A stretch of 64,000 nt of DNA from Plantago major (Eukaryota > Streptophyta > Magnoliopsida > Lamiales > Plantaginaceae), in the NCBI GenBank assembly GCA_026545765.1, contig JAIFAC010000009.1:682001-746000 (forward strand), given 5' to 3'. The notes under the pieces were generated by a model, which saw only the letters and a program-made list of their open reading frames with translations, searched no databases and was not told the DNA's origin. The position numbers were made by a program, and so were the translations under genes. Every line of letters starts with the position of its first letter. Within the stretch, counting starts at the first letter, position 1. This document shows positions 43,181 to 56,004 of this stretch, piece by piece.

Positions 43181-44230
43181 ATGTCTTTAAGTGACGCCCC
43201 AATTCTCAAGCCAGAGAATTATGACAAATGGAAGAACAACATGATGCTTCACCTAGAAGCCATCAGTGACGAAATGATCGACGTAATAAAGAATGGCCCA
43301 ATAGTCATTCAACAACTCAACCAAGTCATAGAGGTTTCTAATGGTAGAGACAGAGAATAAAGCGATGGGTCTTCATAGACAGATGCGTCAACGAAGGAAG
43401 ACACGCGGTCAAGTTATTTACTGAACAAAGCTCAGAGAACTCTGGACATCGGAAGATGCCAAGAGAAATAGATTGGATGGACAGCTCGTAATATCATTAT
43501 ATCGTTCTACTCAGAGCACATACGATGTAAACTGTGGGTGCAAAAGCGCGAAAGTGGCAGCGGCGATTGAAGAAATCTGTCTTGAAAAAACAAAGGAAAA
43601 TAAGTTCGAAGTTTTGAAGCTAAAATTCCAAAACTTTAAACAAGGTCCCACAGAGACTCTTGAAGAACTAGATTTCCGGTTTACAACACTTATGAGTGAC
43701 ATGGCTGCACTTGGTGAAACTAATAGATATACCCAGTCAGAAAAGATTAAAACCATTGTGAGAAGTCTAAATCATAATTGGGAACACACAAAGTTTTTCT
43801 ACTTTAACCAAGGAATGCCAGATGTCACTCCTGTGGAACTTTTCTCTCACCTTGCCACTGTTGACTATGAGACAACTCAAAGGGAACAAACAACTGAGAA
43901 GTTGCAGAGTGTTGCTCTAGTTGCTCAAGGAACTTCTGAAAAGAAGAAAGGCAAGGATGTGACTGAGGATGCTCTTGCTGTAAAGCAAATGGGAAAATAT
44001 GTCAGTCGAGAAATTGAGAGAAGAAAAGCCAAAGAGAAGGTGAAAAAGCATCTAGGCTCAAACTATCACCAGTACAAAAATATGCAAAGCTTCATTGAAC
44101 AAGCCCATTTCAAAAAGCATCAAGTACTGAGGAAGCAGAAATAGGAAATGATATCTGTTTCTATTGTCAGAAACCTGGTCATTTCAAGAAGGATTGTCCT
44201 GCCTTCAACAAATTTAAGACATGCATGTGA
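43181..44230 (+). pseudogene. gag: gag, element C (frameshifted)
   Basis: MSLSDAPILKPENYDKWKNN is readable from 43181, but frame is lost within 70 codons. The capsid-like part is open from 43473 to 44144 (LKFQNFKQGPTETLEELDF, FYFNQGMPDVTPVELFSHL). The zinc knuckle follows in another frame near 44151-44190 with intact CFYCQKPGHFKKDC. Confidence 0.88.
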
Positions 44231-45690
44231 CAAGAAAGATAGAAGAATCTTCAAAAGAAGTCAAAGATCTATGCTCACTGAAGAAAGGAAAAAGATTCAA
44301 CTCCAACTCGATACTCTAGATATTGAGTCTGATTCTGAGGATGAGGATTCAGATGATTCCACACTGCCTTCCCCAGAAATATGCGGTGTTTCTCATGAAG
44401 TAATTGACTTTGGTCAAAAGAAGAAAGAAGTGTGTGGAATGGCTGAAGAAATCTTCCCAGATATCTCCAACATTGAACCTTGTCTAATGGCTGATGAGGT
44501 AACACATACTTCCTGTTATACTTATGAAAGTGATGACGAAGGAATCAAAGAACTGGAAAATCTCAGAAAAGAAATTGATCTTTACAAAAGAGAATTTCTA
44601 ATGTTCCGAGCTAGAGCCGAAAATTTCGAAGAAGAAAAGAATTCTCTTGCAAAGGAAAATTCTAAATTAATCAAGATATCGAGAAAAGGATCTTTGAAAA
44701 TGCATTTCTCAAGGCTCGGATATCTGAGACCGAAAAGTCACATAAAAAAGCAATGGCCAATCTTCAAAAGAAATGTGAAGGTCTTCTTTCTGAGAATAAG
44801 GAACTCAAAAAGAAAGAACTAACCTTTCAATCTTATGCCAAAGCTAGTGACACTCTTACTGAAGTACAATCTTATTTAAGAGATCCTTCAGAAAAGAGAG
44901 GACTTGGGCTGGACACTCACACAGAGAGTTCCACCACTCTGAATAAGAGTAATGAAGGACTAACATTAAATCGATTCAAAGGTGATTCCCAAACAATCTA
45001 CTGATTATCGGTCGAAAGCTAAGATTGTTGAGAAAGGAAAAGCGATTCGCGACCAAGCCTTTGTGGGAAAAACAAGTCCAAAAGAAAACTGTGGGAAATG
45101 TCTCTGAAAAGAAACATAACACTGAGAAGTGCAATCACCCACAGTGCTATGTCTCTCAAAAAGGAAAAATTGCAGGAGCTGGCAAATTTTCTTATGTCAC
45201 ATTTTCTGGAAAGAAAATTGATCATCCAGAGACCAGCAAAGCTGCTGAGAAGAGATCTCATACAGCATCAGGTGCTCGGAATGGTATTGGCTATAAACCC
45301 ATTGGGAAACAACTTGCTTGCGAATACAAACAAGAGCAAGAACGATGGTTAAAGGCTAGAATTGCTCACAACAATTATCAGAAGTGGAAGATAAATCAAG
45401 CCACTGAAAATCTGAATGCCAGGGCTAGAACAAATCTGGCTAGGCAAGCTAAGTTTGCTGAAAAGCAGACTCAGAAATCTGACAGGTATCTGAAAGCACT
45501 GAATGGAGCACTTAGGAACACACCAAGGAAGAAAATAGTTCTTAACAACAATGATACTAATCATTTAACTAAGATTCCTCCTTATGTTCCTGTTAGACAA
45601 AAGAATGTTCCTAAGAAATTAATTCAAAAGTGGATTCCTACTGGAAGATTCTTTAATCCAGATGGTTCCATTGTTGGTATGAGAACCTAA
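44231..45690 (+). pseudogene. Gag C-terminal / gag-protease linker region, element C
   Basis: The acidic first part is open to about 44690. The coiled-coil part is broken near 44690 and 45003. The basic second part (45025-45690) is open and ends KKLIQKWIPTGRFFNPDG and a stop before the protease, as in element A. Confidence 0.7.
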
Positions 45691-45708
45691 TTTCCTGTTT
45701 CCTGTTTT

Positions 45709-46704
45709 GTGCAGAACACTCTAAAGACTAACTCAAAGTGGCATTTTGATAGTGGATGTGGGAAGCACATGACAGGAGTCAAAGCAAATCTGATTAACTA
45801 CAAAAAATGCAATGATGGACCAATTATCAGGTTTGCTGGAGGAGATGAAAATCCAACCATAGGTTTTGGCAATTTGAAGTTCGGCGCCCTCACAATCTCT
45901 GAAGTACTTCATGTAAAGGGATTGAAATATAATCTCCTAAGCATGAGTCAACTAGTAGACAAAGGGTACACTGTCAAGATCAAGTCAAAGCACTGTAAAG
46001 TGATTGACAATGAGTCAAAGCAGACAGTCTTGGTTGCAAGGCGTAAAGGAAATCTTTATGTTGCTGATTGGGCATCCCCCACAACCGAAGAATGTCTCAT
46101 GGTGAGTCAATCTAGCCACACTGAAGAAAATTGGCTATGGCATAAAAGAATGAGTCACTTGAATTTCAAAACTCTGAATAAACTAGCCAAGAAAGAGTTG
46201 GTGGTTGGTTTACCCAAAATGGCATATAGAAAAGAAGGTGTATGCTCAGCTTTCCAAATGGTAAAACAATCCAAAACATCTTTCAAGTCTAAAACTAGAC
46301 ATTCCAGTGAGAGGCCACTGCAAATGTTACATATGGATCTGTTTGAATCCTCAGTAACTAGTTATGCAGGAAAGAAGTATGGTCTGGTTGTTCTTGATGA
46401 TTACTCAAGATTCACTTGGGTTGTCTTTCTCAAACACAAATCTGATGCAAGGGTTGAGATACCTAACTTGCTGAATAAGCTCGAAGTCATGAAAAATGAC
46501 AAGGTATCTATATTCAGAACAGACCATGGTACTGAGTTTGTGAACCAGTACATCAAAGAGTTTTGTACTTGCAAAGGTATACAACATCAACTATCTTCTG
46601 TAAGGACACCACAACAAAATGGTGTTGCTGAAAGAAAGAATAGGACCCTAAAAGAAGCAGGAAGAACAAGGCTTGCTGACACTGAAATAAGTAAAATCTA
46701 TTAG
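45709..46704 (+). pseudogene. pol: Protease and integrase, element C
   Basis: 331 open codons: protease DSGCGKHMTG, then HKRMSHLNFKTLNKL, where the second half of the zinc finger reads CSAF instead of CxxC (one Cys lost). The integrase Asp residues are in HMDLFES and RTDHGTEF and the Glu in NGVAERKNRT. A TGG-to-TAG change ends the frame at 46704; the remaining sequence is collinear with the other copies. Confidence 0.9.
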
Positions 46705-47772
46705 GTTGAAGCTGTAAACACAGCATGCTACACTCAAAATAGATGTCTGATTAACAAACACCATGACAAAACTCCGTACGAGCTTTTCATTGGTAGACCC
46801 CCTAGTATCAAACATCTAAGGGTGTTTAGTTGCAGATGTTTCGTTCTTAACAATAGAAAAGAATACTTGAGAACATTTCAACCAAAGGCAGATGAAGGAG
46901 TATTTCTTGGTTATTCTCTGAATAGCAAAGCCTACAGAATCTACAACAAAAGAACGCAAAAGATCGAAGAATCTATTCATGTAGTATTCTATGAAGGAAA
47001 CAAGAAAGTACTCTTGAATGATGATCTCTCAGATAGGTTCAAAGAACTAATGATTAAAGATTCTGAAAAAGGATCCTCAGAAGGAAACAATTCTATCATT
47101 CAAATAGAGGATGAGTCTGACGATGAAAAGCAACCTATGCTTAGTAACAACCAGATGACTCTAAGACATGATGAAGAATTTCCTATGAGAATTCCAGAAA
47201 TGGAACAGGCTACTGACAACCTTCATCATGAAAAGGTATCTGAAAATGAGATTGCTGAAATGCAAGATACAGATATCTCTAACACTGAAAAAGTGTCAGA
47301 TATCAATGACATTTCCCATGTGTCAGATATCCCAGATACTGGACAAGTATCTCATCAAGATCATATTGATTCACATTCAAATCAAATAGATATTGATCCT
47401 ACTAGTTCAAAACCCATTATGAAATGGATAAGAAATCATCCTTCAAAAGATGTGATTGGTCCCATAGACCAAGGAGTTAGAACTAGAAGAGCAATCGCTG
47501 AAAATGCAAGTTGTCTCTATGGATGTTTCATCTCAAAAATTGAACCAAAGACTATAGAAGAAGCATTAAAAGATCAAGATTTGATATCTGCAATGCAAGA
47601 AGAGTTGGATCAATTTGAGAGAAACAAAGTCTGGAAACTGGTTCCATTTGTTGACGGAATATCTGTAATCGGAACCAAGTGGGTTTTCAGAAACAAAATG
47701 AATGAGTCTGGTGAAATAACCAGAAACAAAGCTAGGTTGGTTGCCAAGGGATTCACCCGCATCAAGGACTAG
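46705..47772 (+). pseudogene. pol: Integrase C-terminus and start of RT, element C
   Basis: Open from 46822 (LRTFQPKADEGVFLGYSLNS) through the acidic spacer to the first RT motifs ([20 protein letters not shown]). A frameshift after GFTR ends it at 47772. Confidence 0.88.
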
Positions 47773-49060
47773 ATTTTGATGAATCTTATGCACCAGTTGC
47801 AAGATTGGATGCAATAAGACTCTTTCTAGCCTTTCGACTCATAATGACTTTACAGTTTATCAGATGGATGTCAAGAGTGCATTTCTAAATGGTGAACTGG
47901 CTGAGGAAGTCTTTGTTGAGCAACCACCAGGTTTTGAAGTTTCCTCAGAAAGTAGGATGGTATATAAGCTCTGTATGGGCTGAAATAAGCTCCAAGAGCA
48001 TAGTATGATACATTGGCCAGATACCTACTAGAAAGTGGCTTCAAGAAAGGAGATGTTGACAAAACACTCTTCACACTGAACCATGACGGGAAACTGCTTT
48101 TACTTCAAGTATATGTTGATGACATTATATTTGGATCTAAAGACAAGCAACTTTGTGAAGATTTTGCTGAACTCATGAAATGTAAATTTGAGATGAGCAT
48201 GATGGGAGAATTGAATTACTTCCTAGGGCTGCAAGTCAAGCAACTCAATGATGGAATATTCATTAGTCAAACAAAGTATGCAAAGGACATGCTCAATAAA
48301 TTTAATCTAAAGCCTTCTGAAAAGAATGCTAAGATACCAATGAGCATCGGAACCAAAATGACCTACACTGAATCTGACAAGAGTGTTGAAGAACACAAGT
48401 ATAGGAAATTGATTGGATCACTACTTTACCTCACTGCAAGTAGACCTGATATTCAATATGCAGTTGGAGTGTGCTAGATTTCGACAAATCCAATGCAACA
48501 CACTACAACATTGCTATGAAAATATTAAGGTATGTAAAAGGTAATCGTAGAAGTTGGATTGTGGTATCCAAAAGAGTGGATTGAGTTTGGTTGGCTATTC
48601 AGATGCCGACTATGCTGGATCATTGCTTGATAGAAAAAGCACCTCAGGAACTTGTCAATTTCTTGGTGCTAGATTAATATCATGGTTGAGCAAGAAACAA
48701 AATTCAATTGCCACATCTACCATAGAGGCTGAATATATTGCTGTTGGGTGTTGTGCTTCACAGATATTGTGGATACAACAACAACTCAAAGACTATGGAC
48801 TCAATGAAGAGAAAACTCCCATTTTCTGTGACAACACAAGTGCCATTGCCATAACTCAGAATCCTAAGTTTCATGCAAGAACAAAGCACATTGATATTAG
48901 ACACCACTTCATCAGAGACCATGTTGAAAAAGGCAATATAGAGATACTCAAGATTGGCACTGAAGACCAACTTGCAGATATCTTCACTAAGCCACTACAA
49001 GAAAGTAGATTCTTAGCCTTAAGACACAGTCTTGGACTAATGGAGCTACCAAAGAACTGA
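47773..49060 (+). pseudogene. pol: Reverse transcriptase and RNase H, element C (several breaks)
   Basis: The RT middle part has small deletions (near 47835, 47969 and 47987). 48013-48477 is open with [14 protein letters not shown] and [15 protein letters not shown]. Short indels near 48475-48550 precede RNase H (48554-49060), which has SDADYAG, EAEYIAVGCCASQ, FCDNTSAI and ends MELPKN. STIEAEY replaces STTEAEY. Confidence 0.9.
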
Positions 49061-49100
49061 AAAAGTTCAGAAAAGAGATATCGAAGAAGAGAGAAGAGAA

Positions 49101-49207
49101 ATCTGGAACGGGTATCCAGAGAAGAGGAATCTGGAACGGGTATCCAGAAACCAAAGGCTAAAGGGTAAAATGGCTATTTGAAGATCTCTGAGACGGGTAC
49201 TCAGAAA
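49101..49207 (+). repeat. Array of three stem-loops between pol and the 3' gene, element C
   Basis: ATCTGGAACGGGTATCCAGA at 49101-49120, a second copy near 49130-49148, and TCTGAGACGGGTACTCAGA near 49186-49205. Loop ACGGGTA is constant, while the stem is CTGGA/TCCAG in two and CTGAG/CTCAG in the third. Element A has six of these. Confidence 0.75.
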
Positions 49208-49826
49208 TCTAGATGACTCAGTGAGGGGGAACACAAAAGAGAATAGTACAGCTGACTGCATTCAACTACTCTCTTGAAATTTGTATCATTACTATCTTTT
49301 TGTAAAACTTGGACAAATACTAAGTGTGAGATAGACTCAGATGCAAACAAAGGTTCTTAGGCACAGAGAAATGTGATTCAGATAGCTAATAGCCAAAATT
49401 CATTAACGGGCATAATTACATTTGTTGATTGTGATCATTGTGAAGAAGCAATGGTGACCCTTGATGAATTAGGCGATTGATCTTTATAGTAGATTAACTC
49501 TCAAAGAATAGTGGACTGTTGAAATTCCGACAGGGCCCACTATGCATTTAATGCCGAACAAGCTTTTACTCACGCCTGCCTGCAATTCACAGATACTTAC
49601 ACACAAAATTAATTTGTATGTATATGTCTGTGGAGATTACATTGCTATATATATGGGATTTTGGCAAAAGAAATTACTTTCGCCTAATCCAACATACAGA
49701 CTTGCACAAGAATAGCAAAAACTCTTCTTCAACCTCTGCAAATCTCTGTTAGTTTTTCTGCAAAGAATCACTAATCTCTAACCCAAACTTCTTTCAAACT
49801 TCGAAAAACTTACACTATATAAAGAG
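49208..49826 (+). promoter_or_regulatory. Non-coding spacer with TATA-like box, element C
   Basis: TATA-like CTATATATAT at 49645-49654, about 180 bp before the ATG of the 3' gene. The flanking sequence is collinear with 6790-7415 of element A. No coding frame is supported. Confidence 0.55.
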
Positions 49827-51746
49827 ATGGCTCCTAAGCGTTCGTCTACACAGAAACCCCAATCTTCTATCACTGGTACTGCTGAAAATCAAGCACCAGA
49901 GTTGGTGATAGTAAACAATCGATTGGTAGGAGACTTTAATCCCGATCATTGGACTTCAAATCACAGGATGATTTGGGGTGGTGCCATGATTGAGGAATAC
50001 CTCACGGCTGCTGTTGAAAACCAAGCCGATAGGAAACTGATCCTTGACATGCTTGAAAAGGCACAAATCAAGGGTTTTCTATCTGCTCTTCCCAGTGGAA
50101 TCTCTTCACTAGATGTGTTAGAATTCTACAATAATTCCAGGATTATATCCTGTGTTTCTGAAGGCACTGCAATAGTGTCTATAAAGACTTCAGTCCAAGG
50201 AAAGGAAATCCTTCTGGACTTAACAACTTTCTGCAAGTTGTTTGAACTTCAAAATCTTGGAAAGGATTTTGAAATAGACACCAAGGATGATGATCTCCTT
50301 GAAGGTGTAAAACAGCTGTACAGTGACGTGTGTGATCTTGAAAAATCAGATACACCCACTAATTTCAAGCTTGCTGACATCAGAACCAGACATCTGTTGG
50401 TTCACTGGGATGTGTTGGCATGCATTCTTCACAGATGCTTTGATGGTCTACAAGGAGGTGCTGACCAGATAAGCCAAGAACGCTGGATGATGATGTTCTT
50501 GCTACAACAACAAGATAAAAGGCTGGAAAACCCTTTTAATTGGGGGAAGTACGCCTTCATGAAATTTGTGAAGAAGATTCAAGGCTTTGAGCCTACAATC
50601 GCTAAGGGACTTGCTGAGCCAAAGGCCACAGTAAGCTATGGTCTGAAGATATGCTACTTACTGGAATGTCTTGGCATTGAGCTCAGAGAGACGGCAGATA
50701 TTGCCAACAGTAACCTACTCTACAAATATGAGTATACAAACATGATGAAAAAGGTTACTGGATCTCAGAAAGGTTCCAAGAAATGAAAGACTGAAGAGGT
50801 ATCTAAGGGAAAAGTTGCGACCAAGAAGCCCAGAACTTCACGGAAGAAGTCTGCTGGCAAATCAGAAGGCACACCCATTGAGGTTGTCGATTCCCAGAAA
50901 CCTGACGTCGCTGCAAATGAACTCATCAATGAAGATGAACTCATCAATGCTGCAAAAGAGGCATCGGCTACTGAACAAGTAGACTCAGCAAGAGAAAGTG
51001 CTTTCAGAAATGTGAAGACTATTACAGAAAGCCTTGCTGATGAACTCATAAATGCTGCCAAAAGTAGTGAAAGATACCAAGCCCTATCTGCAGAAACCGC
51101 AGGAATTATGGACCAATCAGTTCCTAATGCTGATGAAAGCTCTGATGATGAAGATGATGAACTAATCATCTCTCAAGTCCTAGAAAAATCGAAAAGGGCT
51201 AAGGTTACTAAAATAGTAACTGGTGTAGAGGTATCTGAAGAAGAACCTACACCACAGGTTGCTGAACAAGCACCTATAGCAAAGGTTGTTGGTGCCATCA
51301 CACCATCAGGGACAGTCACATATGCACAACTTCAAGAAGCCCTGATGAGTGGTGACCTAGTATTGGCTGACGCTGATGTCAACGCCACACTTAAAGATCT
51401 GGAAGAGCTCTCAAATGCTCAAAAGTCTGCTTCCAGACAACCACAATAACCACAACCACAACAGCCACAAGTGGTTGATGAAATGGTAAATGAACTTCAT
51501 TTCGACATGCCAGCAATGCAGTATGCTGAAGAAAATCCTGCAAATGAGTAGGTTCCCCAACTCCAAGAGAGGGATCAAACTGAGACACCTACTCAGAATG
51601 ATCAACCAGAGGAGGCAACTGAGTTAGCCACTCAGCAGAAGGTTGAAGTACCTCAAACTTCCAACAAAGAAGCAACACTGGAACAACGAGACCAACTCAT
51701 GGAAGGGTCACAAGTTTCAGAGACTACTCAGCCTGACATTGCTCAG

Positions 51747-51821
51747 GTAGCTGAATGGTTTGTACTTGTGAATCTCTTTGTGTTTTATGTCTTGTTAACT
51801 AAAAAAAATTCTTTGTTACAG
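51747..51821 (+). other. Intron 1 of the 3' gene, element C
   Basis: CTCAG/GTAGCTG donor and TTTGTTACAG acceptor, 75 bp. It is open in the gene frame and would encode a hydrophobic stretch (VLVNLFVFYVLL) if retained. Confidence 0.7.
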
Positions 51822-51929
51822 GATGAATTAGAAACAAAAGAGCAAGAGGAAGCTGCAAAGCTTGCCTCAGAATCTGAGAAGGAGGCCTCCATAGCCTCAC
51901 CACTTAAGGAACAGGAGCCTATCTCACAG

Positions 51930-52014
51930 GTAGAAGATAGTTCCTTAAGATATAACATCTCAGATATGAGCTTTATACACTTGCCTAATACTATTAAGTG
52001 TTTGTTTCTAATAG
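51930..52014 (+). other. Intron 2 of the 3' gene, element C
   Basis: CACAG/GTAGAAG donor and TTTCTAATAG acceptor, 85 bp, as in element A. Confidence 0.7.
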
Positions 52015-52125
52015 GTTCCAACTGAGAAGAAAAATGAAGAGACTGAACAGTCTCTCTCTTCAGAAAAGAATCCAGAGAATTCCAAGGTCTCTGAGGAACA
52101 AGTATCTGAACCTTCTGCAGAGAAG

Positions 52126-52205
52126 GTATGTCATTCAGATACCTATAATCTTCAAAGACAAAGCTCTGATCATTTTTCTCAAACTAACACTGTCTACTTA
52201 AACAG
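52126..52205 (+). other. Intron 3 of the 3' gene, element C
   Basis: GAGAAG/GTATGTC donor and CTTAAACAG acceptor, 80 bp. Confidence 0.7.
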
Positions 52206-52307
52206 GTTCAAAAAGAAGTAGAAGTTGCTAGGGAGTTTCCCGCTCAATCCCCACAACCAATGGAAATTGATGAGGCGTCAAAACCTTCATCACAAGAAAA
52301 ATTTCCA

Positions 52308-52492
52308 TCGGGGGTTCTTTTCACCCTTCCCTCACGGTACTACTTCGCTATCGGTCACCCTGGTTGAGAATCGTATCTGTAGCTACTGCTGTCTTACCGG
52401 TCTGTCTGTCCCCAATAATTAATTCTCGCTGACCGCGTTGGAAACAGGCTATAGCGCTTACTCCTGGTATGGTAAAACTTCGTTTGAAACGA
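52308..52492. other. Mosaic insertion of plastid DNA (23S rRNA, atpA, rps16 pieces)
   Basis: These 185 bp replace 12 bp of exon 4 (GAGACTGCACAA in element A). The left part (TCGGGGGTTCTTTTCACCCT onward to about 52360) reads, in complement, as the conserved plastid 23S rRNA sequence around ACCGTGAGGGAAGGGTGAAA. The middle (about 52360-52445) in complement encodes [20 protein letters not shown], the Walker A region of plastid ATP synthase alpha. The right part (TATGGTAAAACTTCGTTTGA) matches the start of plastid rps16. These matches are from memory. None is a functional gene here. Confidence 0.85.
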
Positions 52493-52531
52493 GTCTCTGA
52501 GCAACAAGTATCTGAGCCTCCAATAGTGGAA

Positions 52532-52613
52532 GTAATTGATCTCTCAGATATCTGATCTTGAAAATAGAATTTTTCTTGATAAAATTTCCTAAGTGTTATG
52601 TTTCTAATCTCAG
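52532..52613 (+). other. Intron 4 of the 3' gene, element C
   Basis: GTGGAA/GTAATTG donor and TCTAATCTCAG acceptor, 82 bp. Confidence 0.7.
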
Positions 52614-52730
52614 GTTCAAAAAGAAAGAAAGATCACTGAGGATCAGACTTCCCAGTCTCCTCCTCATATCCAGATATCTGAGGCACCTGGAACCTCAGTA
52701 GTCCAACCTCTCGAGCTGTTCATTGCACAG

Positions 52731-52808
52731 GTAACACAGATACTTGACTACTCTAAAACTCAGATATCTACGCAAGTTTTGAAACTAACTCAAAACTCTT
52801 TCTTTCAG
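52731..52808 (+). other. Intron 5 of the 3' gene, element C
   Basis: GCACAG/GTAACAC donor and CTCTTTCTTTCAG acceptor, 78 bp. Confidence 0.7.
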
Positions 52809-55630
52809 GCTCAAAGTAGTGCCAAGAAGGAGTCAAATGATGACTATGAGAACCTTTTTCCCTTCTTCAAGACTCATACCTTGCCAAAGCATATTCAATG
52901 CTTCAAGAAATGGCAGAGGTTAAGGTGCTCTGATCTCTCTCAAATACTGAGAATCACAGATCAACCAACAAGACGAGCACGAGCTCTTGACCTGGAAAAC
53001 TACATCCATGCAATGTTCCCTACTGAACAATATCAAAGTCACACCTAATGCATAAGGATTTTTCCAAGAAAGTGGCACACAAATTGGTGTAAGCCTTCAA
53101 ACAGGTAGATGGTCAGACAAGATTGCAGATGGCATTCAAGCCAGTCCTGCCCCAGATACTACAATTTATTCCTTCTGAACAAGAAGAGGTTAATGGGCAG
53201 AAGATCACTATTCCTGAAGTGATTAATCTTGTATCTGAAGACGATGAGGAGGAAGAAATAGATGAGAATAACTTTGATGAACCTCCCTCTGACCATCACA
53301 AAAAGAATGATGATGATGATATTACGGATGATGATGCCCCTGCACCAGGGACAGGAGGAATTGCACAAGGAAACAATGCCTCAGCTGCTGAAAAGCACAC
53401 TGAGAGGACATCACAGCAATCCCCTCCTCCATCTCCTCAGAAATCCACTCATCCTTCACAGCAATCCCAACAACAAAAAGACACTACTGAACATGTAGTT
53501 GAGCACTCTGAGGAAACAACTCAGAAGATATTAAATACTCAAACCAGAACTACTCAACTCAAACAACTGTTGGAAGAAGAGCAACAGCTCCATCTTCAAC
53601 TTGAAGAAGAGCTAGTTAAATCCAGAGATAAGCTCAATCAACTACAAGATCAATACTTACAAGAGACAGTAGCTTATTCTGAGGTTAAAGAACTCCAGGA
53701 TGCTGTAAATGCTATTGCTAAGGAGCTAGATATACTGAAGAAGTATCTAAAGAAAAGCATGATGTTAAGGCTGCATCACCATCAAAACAAAAACCATCCT
53801 CCTCTCAGAATGGAAAGAAGCCCATCTCTGGGATGGTTGCTGGACTGGAAAATCTTGAAAATGTCCAAGAGGATGAAGAACACTGGGCTGATGACTCAGA
53901 TGATGAAGAAGACAAGACTTTGGCAGAACACCGCAATGAACACTTGACGGTTTCTCATCTTAAAAGGAAGCTAATTGCTCCAGAAGTTTTCAACAAACTG
54001 CCAAATGTCCACTCCCATGAATATATGAATAGATATCAAGTTTTGGCACATCTTAAAAGGGAGATGTCTTCACAAAACAAAGATGTAATTGCCTCCATCC
54101 CCTCAGATATGCAGAAATTCACTAAGCTCATCACTCAGAGAACAACCAGTATGATCATTGCTCAGAAGGATCTGGGAATGGTAAGGGACGATGATGTATC
54201 ACTAGCTGAAAATGCTTTTCAAGAGGCAAGTTACACTGCTGGAAAAGCAGATGCCATACTAGGCCCATTGGCAGAGCTCACTGATAAGGAAAATGGACTT
54301 ATCAAACAAAATCAGGAGCTCAAGGCTAAACTTCAGAAGTTGGTCACTGCCTACAACTACTTGCAAAAGAATTTTGAGTCCCTCTCAGATTCTTTTGTGG
54401 TACTTAGTCATTCAACAATGACTAAGGGGGAAGAATTTGGATCTCAAGATCAGGGGGGAGGAAAGAAGAAATCTAGAGTTGGTGCCGCTCAGAAAGGAAG
54501 AGGAAACAAGAAAACTTCCCAGCCACCACTCAGAATAGATGATCCCTCATCAAATCAAGTCATGCAAATAGTAGCTACTTCCCAAAGAGCTAACCCAAGA
54601 AACTACAATGGTAACAAGGGCCATGGCAAAAAGACCTCCAAGGAGTACCAAGGCTCCAAGGAGAAGACAAGTAAGAGGGATTGATGAATCTTCTGAAGAA
54701 GAAGAAGAAGAAGAAGAAGAAGAAGGCCAAATCAAATCCCTGGGCAATGAAGAAGGCTGCAAAAGTCTCACAAGAATTAATCTTGATGATGATGAAGAGA
54801 CTGATGAAGATGAAGCTCCTCTTCATAGAAAAAGGAAAATTGATAGCCTAACTGAGCCCATAGCTGCAAAGCCTTTAGCAGCTAAAACACCCTCTGGAAA
54901 TACCAAGTCAATCCAGGGTGGTTCTTCAAGCAATCCCCCAAAAGAGAATTCTAGACAAAGAAGGAATAAGCTGAGAGCTGAACAAAGAAAACTTCAACTA
55001 CCACTCAGGCTTGAAGAAGCCAAGATTCAGTATGTGAAGACCAACAATGATTCCTCTGTCTACAGGTGCATTAATCAGAAGAATGGCTACTGGATTCTGG
55101 AACTCAAGCACTTACTGGTAAATTCAAAATTTCCAGAACCAATCCATAAACAACTCATGGCATGGAGAAAAGATAAGCCAATCTTGATTAACACCAACCA
55201 CATCAAAGCATGGTTGGATTTTGAAGTAATCAAGAGAATAGAAGCCATGAAGTAGGACCTCTCTGATGAATGTCCTTATGAAAAGCCAGATGATGTGCAC
55301 AAAATTCCCAACATCACTGGAACAGGCACAAGAGCAAGACTTGCGGTGGAACCCTATGAGTCCTTCTACTTAACTGAAGATCAATACAAGGGTGACATCA
55401 GATATCTGAAGATTATTTATGAATACTTCAAGCTATCAGATATCAGAATCGAGCATGCCTGGAAGTGGGGAAAGTATCTGTGGGTCAAGCATTTTGTCAA
55501 GAGAAATCCCACCAAAACCTACAAGGAAGTCTGTGGATTTGCCAGAGACACAGAGATGATTGTCAGAACTCTTCTCTATGACTACTCTGATGATATCAAA
55601 AGGTTTGGTGATAGGAAATTTGCAGACTGA

Positions 55631-56004
55631 TCCATGGAACTGTTTTGAAGACTTGAAGACTTGTCATTTAGAATGTTCACTTGGAGCTTGGTAACTCCTG
55701 TTGTTCTATTTGACTAAGTAGTTTCTGTGATTTTGCTGATTGATCTTTTCTGTTAAATCTTGAAAAAGTTATCTGTAAGCTTTCTCTGTATCATATCTGA
55801 TGAACTTACTCTCAGATATCATTTTCTATAAAAGATAACTTATCAGCAAAGATCACACCTTGTGATTTGGTTGATGTTTACTTTCTGCACTTAATTATAT
55901 GAATTTAAAAGATCATAAGAAATGATTAAGTGGTGGATTGTTTCCTCATCCAGATTTGTAATAGGTCAGATAGTCATCGTTGACTGATCAAAATGGGGGA
56001 AATT
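55631..56004 (+). other. 3' untranslated region and polypurine tract, element C
   Basis: Non-coding. It ends in AAATGGGGGAAATT, the polypurine tract, immediately before the 3' LTR. Confidence 0.85.

Larger units (their letters stand above)
49827..55630 (+). pseudogene. Multi-exon 3' gene of unknown function, element C (broken)
   Basis: Starts MAPKRSSTQKPQSS. The N-terminal domain is open for 319 codons (to 50786), the most complete version: GDFNPDHWTSNHRMIWGGAM, LDVLEFYNNSRI, NWGKYAFMKFVKKIQGFEP and YKYEYTNMMKKV. It ends at a CGA-to-TGA change. Exon 1 runs to 51746; exons 2-5 are 51822-51929, 52015-52125, 52206-52531 (enlarged by plastid DNA) and 52614-52730; exon 6 runs from 52809 to 55630. 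Further stops include a TAA near 51447 and a TAG near 51549. Exon 6 contains LPKHIQCFKKW, acidic runs, a coiled coil (LKQLLEEEQQLHLQLEEEL), a Glu run lengthened by GAA repeats (about 54694-54723) and the C-terminal domain (GYWILELKHLLVNSKF, YEYFKLSDIRIEHAWKWGK). The gene is on the same strand as gag-pol. Function unknown. Confidence 0.74.

Noticed and set aside
52308..52360. A 23S rRNA gene
   Set aside because: Only about 50 bp of plastid-like 23S sequence is present, fused to other plastid pieces, so it is transferred DNA and not a gene.
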